Positions 10,151 through 21,975 of a stretch of 64,000 nucleotides of DNA are shown here, in pieces. Positions within the stretch are counted from its first letter, which is position 1. Each line of letters starts with the position of its first letter. Origin of the DNA: Balanoglossus misakiensis. Its lineage: Eukaryota > Hemichordata. A program made the translations under genes and the position numbers. The notes beneath the pieces were generated by a model. The model saw nothing but the letters and a program-made list of their open reading frames with translations, made no database searches and was not told where the DNA came from. The stretch is from positions 2,170,001-2,234,000 of the forward strand of contig CM082577.2 in assembly GCA_040954595.2 (NCBI GenBank), read 5' to 3'.

Positions 10151-13100
10151 CTAGTATTCAAAGTCAGTTTTGTAAGTAGCGATCTGCAATTCTTGTCTCA
10201 TCCTGTCGGCCTCCAGCTGCCGGAAGTATGCTGCGTCTTCATCACGGTTCATGTTCTCCTGCAGGTCTTTGATTTCTTGCTCCATCTTGTGTCGCAGTTC
10301 TTTCTTCATTTGTTCCATGACCTGAAGATGAGAGAATTAGAGAGTGTTAGCTGCATGCTGCATTCAATTTGGGTCTGTGCATGCACCGCCTCTTGGGGGC
10401 ACAACCATTAATTATTGCCACTGTACTGGGGTATTGTAGCAGCTGAGATTACCAAAGAATTCCAAATTCATCATTAAAAAAAAAGGTCATCTTTGCATTT
10501 GAACTGACCTTGGCCTGAGCGCCGTCTCTCACTTGAAGTTCATACCTCTCCTTGGCAATGGTTTCTGCCAGCATGTTGAACTGATCTTTGTAGCTGGGAG
10601 AAAAATGGTTAAGAAGAACAAAAAAAAAGCATGGATCTGACTTCGCCAGAAACTGATAATAAATTCCTGCAGACTACACGAAGGAAGGGAAAAGAATTCA
10701 CACAGAGTAAGCTAAGAATCATTTTTGTATGTGCAAATGTTCTCAATGTAGAATGATTATCAGAATCAGCACATTTTCAGACTAAAACGTAAGTTCTTAT
10801 CAATGACCTCTTCCTTCAGTAATTGTAAACCCAAAAAGCTCACATCATGAATCCAGAATAAGATTCTTGCTTATGTAAGGATACTAGTTTTCCAGAGAGT
10901 CAATTTCATTCTGTTGTCGCTTAGCCAGCGCTTCCCGTTTCTCCCGTGCATATCTTCGTAGCTCGCTGATGCGACTCTTCTGGATGTCAAGACCATCTTC
11001 AAAGAGTCTCTTGAAAATCTGTTCTTCTTTGGTTCTTCTCTTCAACATCTTTGATCTCATTCTCTGCTGGAACTCCTCGTAGTATCTCCGAGCTCTGGCC
11101 GAAGCTTGTCTGTTCTCACGTATTCTGGTCTTCACTAACTGCTGCTGGTTGTCTCTGTCTCGGATATCTCTCTACAACATCAATAGGAAAAAAACATTTT
11201 TAAAAAACCTAATGAAACTCCTATGCTTCTACTGCTTAAACAATACACAAATAAAGACTCACACTATTCACTTCCCGACTTTATAAACCTGGGACGACAT
11301 TGTCCCAGAGCTAAGGAAGTTTGTCCCCCAAGTGCAAGTACCAGCAGTAAAAAGCTGCACATACATGTGCATGCTATTGGCCAAGCATGGTTAAACTGGA
11401 GCCTTCTGAAGCTGACCTTTGATTATCATAGGGGAAAAAAAGGATTGTGTCTTTGTGTACTGACCATGCGTTGGTTGTGTGCCAGCTCTTTCCTCATAAT
11501 GTTCATCAGAATCCTCTGCCTGCTTTCTGCCTCTTCAAGCTGTTTCTGTGTTTTTGTTTTTCTCTGGTGCTGTTCTTCAGCTTTGGCCAGCTGTTCAATC
11601 TGCCTCATCTGTTTACTCCACATGTCGTGGGCTGTTTGTGGCGACACATGCAGGAATGGGAACTCCTGCAGCATGGTGGGCAGTAAGTCGTCCTCATGTA
11701 CTGTCACTGTGGATGTCAAATGTACAACCAAATGTTATCATCTGACAACAAAATGTACGACCAAAACTTATCAACTGACAACAAAAAATGTACAACCAAA
11801 TATTATCATTTGACAAAAAAAATGTACAACCAGATCTGATCAACTGACAACAAAATGTACAACCAGATCTGATCAACTGACAACACAAAAAGTACAACCA
11901 AATATTATCAACTGACAACAAAGAATGTACAAACAGATATTATCATTTTAATTATTAAAACTTCAAACTTGACAAATATACCCTCTGGAGGTGTACTTAC
12001 ATGGATACTTTGGTTTGAGACCTTTCCTCGGACTGGCAAATTGATTCGACCGACGCTTCTTAGCCACTGGTGTGGTGGGGGCACTGGCCGGTTTGGTGCG
12101 GGTAGGGGGTTTCCTGGCTGTTGCTATTAAGGGAAGATATAAGAACAGGGTGAGTGCTTCAGCAATACCGAGAACTGAACTTGTAAAGAGCTACATGTAT
12201 TCATTTGAATAGCAAGCCGATAAAGTTTACATACCAGAATACTTGGATTGTGGCTGGTACTTTGTCGATGTCATGGGTTTTTTATTTACTGTCTTGTATA
12301 TCTGATCCTGGGGAAAAATAGATTTCCACTTTTAATTAAGGTAGTACATGTATTCACCTTGATAATCAAAGTCTTGAATTTATGATGTCAGTAAGAATTG
12401 GACATGCAATTTAGAGTCAGTGAGGGTAAAATTAAATGAGAACCTGTGAAAAGAAAAACTGCATAAAAACAATACTACTGGGGTTTCAACCCTTTCACTA
12501 TTATGATCCATTGCCATCTAAGGGAAAGTTACAATAACAAGATTTTAGTTTCCGTGTTGTTAAAAGCATCCAACGAAACAACCCCTTACTATTTTCTTGA
12601 CTTTGCGTTTCTTCTCAGTCAGAGTTTTCTTCTGGGCTGCTTTGACATCATTGAGGTGACTTTCATACAAGTGCTTCATGACCTTGAATGTTGAAAAAAA
12701 AACGCAAAGTCAAAATCTAGAATCAAGCCTGGTCAATATCAGAGAGCTTTTCACAAAAGGACATAGCTCATACTTATTTATTAGTATTTTATTTTGTTAT
12801 TCATTGTTGGTTTCCTGTGAATGTTTATGTAAATTGGAGAATAAATGAATTGGCACAGAAATTTCATTATCTGAGAGTTCATAATACTTTGTGTCTTAGG
12901 ACAGAAATAACCCAAGCCCACCTCTGTCTTCATCTGCCGTCGTTTATCCTCTTTGCTCAATTGTCTTCTGACGTTAGCCATGGGTCCCCGGGCGTCCGCA
13001 TCAAGGGCCGCTTCAAAATTGGTCTGCAGGGGGCGCCTTGGTGGTGATCGGCCGTACTTTGGCCTGATGTCCAGATCGTCTTCGCTTCCACTCTCCACCA

Positions 13101-16100
13101 TGCCTCCATGCTGGTGAGGTCTGCAGAGATGGTAATTTGCAAAGTACATAAGTTCTGTGAAAACACCTTACATTTATAGGCAAGGAAAGGCGTAGTACAG
13201 GAATGCAATACTAGTACATGTATATGGTAAATCTTACTTTTCTCTGACTTCTTTCAACATATTCCAGACTTGTCCATAATCAATTTCACTGTCACTATGA
13301 TATGACACGTCCTGCTCCAACATTCTGTCCACCTCCCTCTCCTTTTTCCGTCTTAAAGCATCTCTGTAATGCCTCAGATTGTCCATCTCTATCATTTCCT
13401 GGTCCGGATCCTCAAACTCCCTGGACAGCTTCTCCTTCTGAACGACCTGCTTTCGGGGAGACCTGCCGCGCACGGGGGACTTGCTGTGTGCCGGAGATCG
13501 GCCACCTGACAGGGATCTGGCTCCAGAGGGCGACCTGCTGCTCAGAGGGGACCTCCCTCTGGGTTTGTCACGGGGTGTGTGTCTCTGCATCTGCCTGGGT
13601 TCCTTGCCCTTGAGTCTGTCATCAGGCTGGTGCCTCTGCCTTGTCACACTGGGAGCTTGTCTGTGCTTTGCTGGCGACGCTGTTGGCTTTGATGGGGTTG
13701 AGGGTTTCCTGGGTTTAGAGGGGCCCGCACCTTTCTCTTCCCAGGCAAGTTTTCTCGTCTTGCCAGATTCAAAGCTGGTATCAATCTGTACAGACAGAGT
13801 TTGAGAATGTGATAATTACATGGTCACTGTCATTTCAAAGTCCAGACATACGCCTGTTGTGTCACAATAATGGTAACAATATGTGACACTGTGCAACCAG
13901 CAAACAGCTTTAGCAGGAATACTGTATGCAAATAGCTTTAGCAGGAATACTGCACGTAACATACTTCACAGTCTGTTGCGAAAAGTATTCTGTCGAACAG
14001 TAAATCTTACCCTTCTCCTTGCACCGGGAGTTCTGCTGAGAGTCGAGGTTTCTGTTGTGTCCCTGTCAGTGCTAAGTGTGCTGTCACCTATTCCCCCACC
14101 GTTTGTCTGTGGTGGTGCATCGCTGAATGTCACACTCTTGGACGGAGATGACACTGCTGATGATGGCAGTGTGCTTTTGATCAGCGGTGATGGTTTTGTT
14201 GTGTCTGCAAATTAAATGGAAAATTCATTGTCTCTGCAACCTCTTTGACAGAAAATTAAACCACAGGAGAGTTAAACATATAAAGAGACAAAAGGCCCAT
14301 TTTGCCCACCTGCTGCTGATCTGACACCCCTATCCACTAATGGAGAGGACACGGCACTATTTGTGGAACTTGGGATGAAGGACCTGGCTGGACTGTAGGG
14401 CTCCATAAGTCTGCTTCTGTGAATCATGGGTGATGATGTCGTACTCTGGTCAGTCACTGTTGTGGATGCCACGCCCGGACTGCCCGGCTCCTTCGGCTCG
14501 TAGCCCCATTTCTCCCGGTAGTCTCTCAGCTTGGCCATCCAGTCTTCACTCTCCCGGATCAAATCTTGTGTAGTTTCTGCCGCTGTGTTTATCGTTTCAG
14601 ATAAAGTAATTATTTAGGCATGGTACAATCTATGCACAGTATAAAAATTAACAGCCAGGCTGTGATCTGTGTAATGGGCTCATTCTGTCTGAAGTGATAC
14701 TTTGTAAAATTTGTTAAACTCACAATGTAGGGTCTGAAGATCACAATTTGTGTGGACACAAAACTGATCGAGAGTTGTTCATGCAAAACTATTCACATTC
14801 AACTTCATCTGATCTGTCAGTATATGCACATATATGGACTGATCAGGGTTGGAAACTCTGAAAGGTTTGGATGACTTAACATTTTTCTGAAAATCTGTCC
14901 CTGAGGAGCACATTACTTTTTACCATAAGTGAAAATGATACCAGAGAGAGGAGAAAAGCAGACAACAAACAATTGTGAGGCAAGTTCACCTGGTGATCTA
15001 TGTGCAGGCTGAGATCTTCTGTAGACAAAGCTTGACAGGTAGCTGGTATCGGCATCGTACCGGCTACTACCTGATGTCATGTCTGCCAGAAACAGATGGA
15101 GTGCCATTACGTGAATGAAATGCATTGTGCTGAAATGGAATTTACTGGTAATGGTGCTATACAAGTGATTTATACTAAGTTAGTGGAAAAGTGTGATTTG
15201 AAAGAAATTTACAGGAAATGTTTGAAAACAAGAACAGCATTGTTTGATATGTGAATTCAAAAGGGATGACGTGCCTTCTAACGAGCAAAAATATCACTAT
15301 ATGCAACTTACAACTATGGCAAAGTTTTTCCTATGATGTTCTTTAATTACCTGACTTTGCTGGTGACGGTTTAGTTTTCTCTTCATCTTCCACTTCTCCA
15401 AGTTTTATCAGATCTGCTGTTGTATCCCCAGGCCTTGCTTCAACATCAACTTCTCTGCTTTGACGACATAAAATAAATTCTGGGTTATTTCACTTCTCCA
15501 GGAATTTCTAAGAGCACATAAACCCTGTGAAATGCGCTTTTTCCATAATATATACTGCAAATCACTGTTTTGACTGTGTTTGCATGAAAACCTCTCTAGG
15601 CAAAATGTTCACAGTTCTTTTGTTTTAATTATATCAAGGGCACTGCTCATAGTAGATCGACCGAACAGAAAGGGACAAATCCAAAAGAAAATTGTCCATT
15701 CCATACCTATGTTGTGTATCTGATCTTCTTGTGTAGTCATAACTGTAGGATGGACCAAGCTCTTCTTTCAGAACATCACTGATGGTTGAGAGAGCACCTG
15801 ATGTCAGAATATCTGGATCATCAGATATAGCGTCAACTGTAAAAAAAAGGAGACTTTGTCAGTATGATTACATTAAGTGATAAAATTCTCTACATTTCCT
15901 TTATTCTCTCTTTTTTGTACCTCAGTTTAGAAACAGTACTGTATTGGTAAAAAAAACATACTGCCTGTATATAATGCTCTCTCTAGTCAGCAATGGCATC
16001 TTCAAATAGACAATGTAATAAACTGTACCAACAGAAATAAGTACAGTATCAGAAAGATGACTCATATCACAAATGTAGTTGCTTTGACATTACCATCAGC

Positions 16101-16905
16101 ATCAGTTGATCCTCCTTCTGAGCTGATGGCTTCCATGACATACTCCAACAGACCAGCAAATATTTCTATGAGATTACGTATGGCCACAAAGTCATTATCA
16201 ACAATGGCCACCCCAGTGATATGAGAGAGGTCAGTGCGCAGGATATGCAGGGCCAGTGCGTCGATGACTTTCTGAGTGTTGTGAATTTCATCTTCTCTGG
16301 TGATGGGGTTCTGGATCAGCCCTGAAAGTGAAAGACATCAGTGAGGCAAAATGTAAATACATGTATATTGCAAAAGTGGTCAGTCACAACATGCAGAAGT
16401 GGCAAAACATTTATAGAAGTGAAAGGGCTGTCAGACATTTTTAGTCTGTGTGGTAGCAGTCAACATGTCTCACTTCATTCCACAGTAGCTGAACTGTTGT
16501 TACCCAGTCTGCGCATCAAAACATGTCATGACACGCTATGCTATATGCTTACCTGGCAAAGTGTCGCCAAGTATCCCCTCGTAGAGTGCAATGTAATACG
16601 CAGGCAAGAATTCTGACAGGCAGGTAACCTCGGGGAGGTTGAACTTTGCGAGAAGTTCATTGGCAAGCGCAACAAAACCTGAAATAACACGAAAGAAACA
16701 TTGAAATTTGCGCCCTGTGCACATATTGTGCGATATAAGAAATGTTATGGAGTGTGTCAATATCTGAAAGAAACAATAACGACTGACAGACCCCAGGTAC
16801 ACAATGAGTTCAGCAAATTTATAGACAGGAGTGACACTTTATGTCACACTATTCTTTACCCTGTTCCTCTTCATTATCCAAGGTGGTGTTTTGAGTATGG
16901 TCCAT
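10151..16905 (-). CDS. CEP95: Centrosomal protein of 95 kDa (CEP95/CCDC45)
   Basis: Seventeen coding exons in transcript order: 16905-16860, 16678-16553, 16321-16094, 15836-15707, 15454-15351, 15082-14990, 14576-14310, 14204-14011, 13785-13238, 13120-12922, 12682-12590, 12307-12235, 12123-12001, 11706-11465, 11171-10885, 10593-10509, 10321-10151. Total 3009 nt, 1002 aa, longer than the roughly 820-aa human protein. Residues about 15-130 form the N-terminal CH-like domain (LANELLAKFNLP, YYIALYEGILGDTLPG). The middle is Ser/Pro/Arg-rich with repeated RSP motifs. From about residue 740 it is coiled coil, with QEFPFLHVSPQTAHDMWSKQ and YYKDQFNMLAETIAKER close to the human C-terminus. The family localises to centrosomes and spindle poles. 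The extra length lies in the low-complexity middle. An upstream non-coding exon probably exists, because a 3' splice site precedes the ATG near 16942. Confidence 0.94.
11719..11945. repeat. Minisatellite, seven units of about 32-36 bp
   Basis: Copies follow the pattern TGTACAACCAAATATTATCA then ACTGACAACAAAA, with units starting near 11719, 11752, 11788, 11823, 11856, 11891 and 11926. The array fills most of a 294-bp CEP95 intron (11707-12000) and ends a dozen bases from its 3' splice site. Two adjacent units carry an identical CCAGATCTGATCAACTGACA. Confidence 0.9.
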
Positions 16906-18502
16906 AGTCGAATTCCCTTTGGAACAAGATGCAATCACTATTCTGGAAAAAAGGTGGAATAACATTGTTAAATTTCGCAGGAAATCTGAAGTATTATTTT
17001 GCACAGGTAAGGTTTAATGTGAACTTCCATATATATGTCAATTATTTATCTCAGTAAATTACACTTAGATATTGTCCAGACTAAATCTATGAACAAGTTC
17101 TTCAATGAAAATTGTCTGTAAGACGTCCATGTGGGAGATCAACATACCACAGATGAAACACTATTTCATTTGAGAATTATTTAATTATGCAATAATTGTA
17201 TTATTTCACATATTTGTTTACATCGACATTTCCTTTTTCGATTTCGGAGCAACCGTCTGGTATGAATTTCATGATTCGTTTTATTTTAACAAACTGTTGC
17301 CACTCTTGGCCAAGTCGGTAAGAATTCCACACTCATAAGCGTTATGGAACCCGTTCTGACATGTACAGCCTGAGATGGCAGAAGGTGGGACAGATCTGCG
17401 TTCGTGGGACCCTTCCTGTGGAAACACTTGGGACAAGCCATTGGAGGTGCATTTTACATTTATCTTAACTTATACTTACCAAAACGTAGGCGCAGTATGT
17501 GACATCGACTCTGGGGGACAGACCAATCGAAGTATCCTCGCTTATTCGCAATGCTCCAAGAAATCACGGAAGCAAAACAAAATTCAAACACAGCGCCGCC
17601 ATTTTGGGTAATTTAAATAAAGTAATCATTTGAAAGAGTCTATATTATTGGTTGGTCTCTAGGTCAAAGTATCACGATCTAAATAGAAAGGTTTCTATTG
17701 GCCATCTCATTTGTCAGGTGACCTTATCACATGGAAGTGCATTGACATTTCTTTGTGAGTCTGTGCAGACTGTGTGTGGAGCTCCCGTTGTATCTTTCTG
17801 ATGGTTACATCCAGCTAGAGGGTAGCTCTTTTGACAATATTTATTCACATTGGTAAGTATTTACCAGTAAATGAAGTTCAAGTGAATTTTATTGTCATAT
17901 TAATTGTAAAGTCCTCGGTGCAGCTGTGCGTGTGCTGCTGTCAAAAAGCCCTGTCAGTGACACACGTACTGCTGAGTGTGTGATCGTGAAATCCACACAC
18001 CATTCGATGTCTGCCAACTTACATGTACAGTTAGGTATGCTACTATGCACCCTCAGAGTTTGTCATCAAATATGTGGCTGAAAATTGTTTTCATTTAGCA
18101 ACTTTCTCAGCCAAGTCAAAGCATTCGTTGACTTTGATGTGTGTTCTGATATGAATTCATTCATTCAATCATTGATGGGTCTGAAATTTCGGTAGTAACA
18201 ATTTTCAATGTGTAACTTTCAGCTCAAAAGAGCCCTACATCAGAATTGAAAAGGTCATACAAGGTTACAGCTTGATGGATGAGTCACACTTGTCTGACCT
18301 TCTCACTGCTGAGATGCTGGGACTACAAGCTGTAGAACCCTACAGCTAGTATATGATATAGAATCCACAAAAATTGCACTCTTTTTTGTTTGACTATAAA
18401 AATCTGCTGAAAAAAATCCATATCAAAAACCGAACACAAAGCTGAGTGAAAAAGTATTTCTCCCTGGGAATAAGATGCATCTCTCTTTTTCTTCCATAGA
18501 GG
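16906..18502. promoter_or_regulatory. Divergent promoter region of CEP95 and the helix-hairpin-helix gene
   Basis: The genes are head to head. On the - strand, GCCGCCATTTTG at 17596-17607 is a YY1-type ATGGCGGC motif. It is followed on that strand by a possible 5' exon ending at a GTAAGT donor (complement at about 17475-17480). On the + strand, good donors (GTAAGAATT near 17319, GTAAGTAT at 17852) suggest alternative non-coding first exons for the downstream gene. An ATG at 17375 opens a 24-codon frame that could splice in phase to 18501, but its donor is weak. Confidence 0.5.
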
Positions 18503-20108
18503 ATGACTGCCAGTGAGGAAACACTCAGGTTCTGTAAACACGGCAACTCGGAAGAATGGAAAAATGTATTGGAGTTATATGATAAAGTACTTGAACTGAA
18601 AGCTGCTAAGATTACGAGACCAAAGGGCAAAGAGGAATTGATAGAGCTTGATAAGTGGTGAGTAAAGACGGAGAATACACTGAAGTTAAATTTAGACATG
18701 ACTGCAGCAGTGAAGCCCATAGGGATCACTGATTCCTATCTTAATTTATTCTGTCTTCCTGATACAGGTACAGAGTGGTGTATGAAGGGACCAGAATAAT
18801 GAGATCACAAAACCAAAATTTACAAACCGGAAGTTGAAACCCTATCAAACAACTGGCAACATTGCCTATGTCAAGGTGGCATTTTGAAATTGTACAGCTA
18901 GTCAGTAACATTATACCCAAGAGGCAGTTCATACTTCATGTTAATTAAGAATTCAGAGCAGTACTCCCTTGTCAGATGTCCTTGTGTTGCATATTAATCA
19001 GTCTATAAACAGTCATAAATGTATGCATGATAAATGGCATAGGCGTTAAATTTATTTTTTGCAGGTATCAAGAAGAACTGCCAATCATGATAAACAGCAG
19101 GGATGACAGGCATATTACATTCAAGGAAATCACCAAGCTAATGAAATGGAAATTAAATGTGAGTTTGTTCACCCCATCTGAAACTAATACTTCATTGAAT
19201 TGAACTGGCACACAGTAACAGTGTACTTCATAACAATACATTACCACGTTGTAATTTTTCGTACCCTGTCTCCTTTCCACAGAGAGGTAAATTCCGACCG
19301 AGGCTGGCGGAGATGATCCAGACTAATTCTGAAGAAGCAGTCATCAATGCAAGCAAGAAAGCGTTTCAGTGTTTACCAGACATAACGGCTGCAATACAGG
19401 CGCTCACGGTTTTGAAAGCTGTCGGTCCAGCTACTGCCTCAGGTCAGTTGGAAAGTAGATGGAAAACCCTGTGAATCCACTGTGGGAGACGACATGTGAC
19501 TGATGTCAAAGGTCACCAGGGGGTCAGGGTGCAAAAGGTCAAACTTGCTCTGTTTTAACACTATATTAGTTACGACACCATCATTGTAATCAGATGCACC
19601 GTTTTCTATAGTTTGCTCCAAAATGGCATGGATGTTGTCATATTTCCCAAAATATCAAAAGCTGATTGTGGGCATTCTTTTTATTTCCCTTGTCCATCAG
19701 CGGTGTTAGCTGCAGGAGCTCCAGACTATGCTGCGTTCATGGCAGACGAGAGCATGTATGCATTCCCTGAACTGGTGCCCTTGGAGTACACTCTCAAGCA
19801 GTATGGCAGATATACAGAACTTATCAACAAAACAGTCAAGAGGTTACATAAAGAGGGTGAGTGATGTCAGAAGAAGGGGTTCACATCATCAGACACTTGA
19901 CGTCAGCCCATTGAAAATTACATTGAAAATTCTTTCTCTTTCTCCTACAGAGCCTGAGGTGAGGTGGTGTCCCCACACAGTAGAGCTAGGCCTGTGGACC
20001 CACGTCGTTGCCACGCAACTGGACGGTACGATGCTGGAGGAGGTCCGGAAGAAGAGAAAGAAGCATGAAGACAACAACAAAACAAACAGAAAGAAACAAA
20101 AGAAGTAA
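18503..20108 (+). CDS. Uncharacterised protein with HhH (DNA-glycosylase-like) motif
   Basis: Five exons: 18503-18657, 19065-19158, 19283-19442, 19701-19856, 19951-20108 (TAA). Total 723 nt, 240 aa. I recognise this as a conserved but unnamed eukaryotic family. Residues 127-142 read LKAVGPATASAVLAAG, which has the form of the hairpin in HhH-GPD DNA glycosylases (Nth has PGVGRKTANVVLN). An Asp follows at residue 152 (FMADE), about where the GPD catalytic Asp falls. The lysine of bifunctional enzymes is replaced by Ala. The N-terminal half contains KWYQEELP and ITKLMKWKLNRGKFRPRL, and the C-terminus is a Lys-rich tail suited to nuclear localisation. Enzyme activity is inference. An in-phase upstream start at 17375 would add about 25 residues. 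Confidence 0.85.
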
Positions 20109-21360
20109 CCAGTCCTGACCGCCGCACCTAGCACCTTCTCCGTATTACACTTTACTGCCATTTGTATGAATTCTAGAGTGTGAGGTCAACCTGTGTTGTA
20201 ATACCAAAGATATTGAAGACTTATTTAAAAGAAAAGTGCATGTTACCTTCATTCCAAATGTTCGAGAAGGGAGTTAATCCTTCTGATTTGTTACGAGATT
20301 TCAGAGAGAGTACAGTTTGGCATTAAGCGGTGTCAACCCACGATTGTTGGGTTTTTAGACTGTTAGTGAAATCATGGTTTATTTAATACAGCAGGGAAAC
20401 CTGCTAAACAAATTCAAAGTGTTCACAAGAAATATTAGCGTTTAGTGTGTTTTATAGAGTTAGATTGTGGTGAAATTGGTTTTGTCTGGGAATTGGACAC
20501 CACCACAGGTTGTGCACAAAGGCTTTGTGCAGACGCTTCTGCATGCACCATAGGAGCAGTCAGTCGCTGCTGTGACAACCCTGGTTTACTGAAGTTTACT
20601 GAGAAAGATTTGCAGTTCTCACAGAAGCGAGTATTTCAGGAAGTTAGAGACAGTTTCTCACTTTTTTACATTATTTTGCCATAGATTGTTTTGATTGCTT
20701 ATTTACGTTCTGTTCACTGAAATATTCTGAAAGACTGGATTTTTGGACGTCGCAACTAGACAAATAGAGTATACGCATAGATTACTTAGTCAACTTGACT
20801 CGGTGGAATTTCAGTGGTCGAGTCTCACTGAAAAACTACTCAAGCTTTCGTTCTCATGTGATCAGGAAAGTTCCAAGTACGTTACTCTGTTGTCAAAAAA
20901 TGTTCATCGTGAAATGAGTGTCGTTTACAAATATGCTGTAAAAAACTTTCATTGAGGCATAAACGGTCCACTAGATTGCCTTCTGCAGTCTTATATGTAT
21001 TTAGGTTCTACTGATGTGACTGCCATTTTAACACCAGATATGCTGATTACACTTGACTGCATTGTTGCAAGCGAGTGTATAGTAATAATTTACCTCAAGT
21101 GTAGCAGTTTCCCCACCTCGTTTAATTAAAACTGCCTCACTCCATGCAAACCTCACCTGAAATTGACAGACTTGAATCTCAATGCTCCCACCCCCATTTC
21201 CCCATGTATAGGTGTAGCCACATCGCTGAAAGCAGTTTTGGTTATGGAGGTGAAGGGATATACCCATTTGAGAGTATGGTGAATATCACTGCCTAGTTTG
21301 CCACGAGAAGCAAAACCCCTTATTCAGTTCTTGGCAGATTTGATGTTTTTTATTTCACAA

Positions 21361-21366
21361 AATAAA
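21361..21366 (+). terminator. Candidate polyA signal of the HhH gene
   Basis: AATAAA about 1.25 kb after the stop codon at 20108, the first canonical signal noticed on this strand before the convergent NOL12 3' end. Confidence 0.5.
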
Positions 21367-21469
21367 TTGTACAAACACATTTTTTGCATTTGGTTTACAG
21401 ACCCATTTAATACACAAAATTCACAATATTAGACTTGGAATATATCAGAGAGCGCACACGTTCTCTTAT

Positions 21470-21475
21470 TTTATT
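21470..21475 (-). terminator. Candidate polyA signal of NOL12
   Basis: TTTATT on the + strand, so AATAAA on the transcribed strand, about 500 bp after the NOL12 stop. Another A-rich signal near 21523 could serve instead. Confidence 0.4.
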
Positions 21476-21975
21476 CCAGTGTTGTCTTGCTGTACTTAAG
21501 TTTGTGTTTTTTTCACTCAGGAATAAAAAATAAGCTGCAGAACAGCTGATCTATTGGCAATTTTATGTGTGTATGTTGAAATGTGTGTGTGTGCGTAGTA
21601 AACTGTAGGTTATAATGTGAGTGGTGGAGTTTAGGGACAGTTGACATCTGTGGTAGGGAGGTGTTGAACCCAATTTGGCAGTCAAGTGAACTGCAGGCAA
21701 GCATTCATGAGATGGGTAACGAGATTTCCATAAGGAGTCCCCACTAAAACCCCTGTTCAGTTATAAAGTACACACTACACCATGTTGGCAGCCAGGAAGA
21801 TCTTGCAAAAAGTTGATCAGCAAACCACCTCTCCTAGACTACATGGCTTTCAGTCTGCTGTTAGAACCCTAGTACAAGTGTATACTTTGTACAATGCAAT
21901 AGTTATTGCCATCACGACTGTCCGCAATCTAGGGTCACGCACAGCTGGCATGTCATCCTCAGACTAGCGTTCATC

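Larger units (their letters stand above)
20109..21975. other. Convergent 3' region between the HhH gene and NOL12
   Basis: No coding region is supported. A + strand AATAAA at 21361-21366 and a - strand AATAAA (complement at 21470-21475) lie about 100 bp apart. That fits two convergent transcripts ending tail to tail, leaving a 3' UTR of about 1.25 kb for the upstream gene and 0.5 kb for NOL12. Confidence 0.55.

Noticed and set aside
11694-11921. A - strand frame through the minisatellite with repeated CCQLIRSGCTF
   Set aside because: It exists only because the tandem units lack stops in that frame, and it is out of phase with the adjoining CEP95 exon.
11719-11945. Regular ~33-bp repeats that resemble a CRISPR array
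   Set aside because: There are no distinct spacers, since whole units repeat back to back, and the context is an animal intron.
13302-13804. Two + strand frames of over 100 codons
   Set aside because: They are shadows of the Ser/Pro/Arg-rich CEP95 exon on the other strand.
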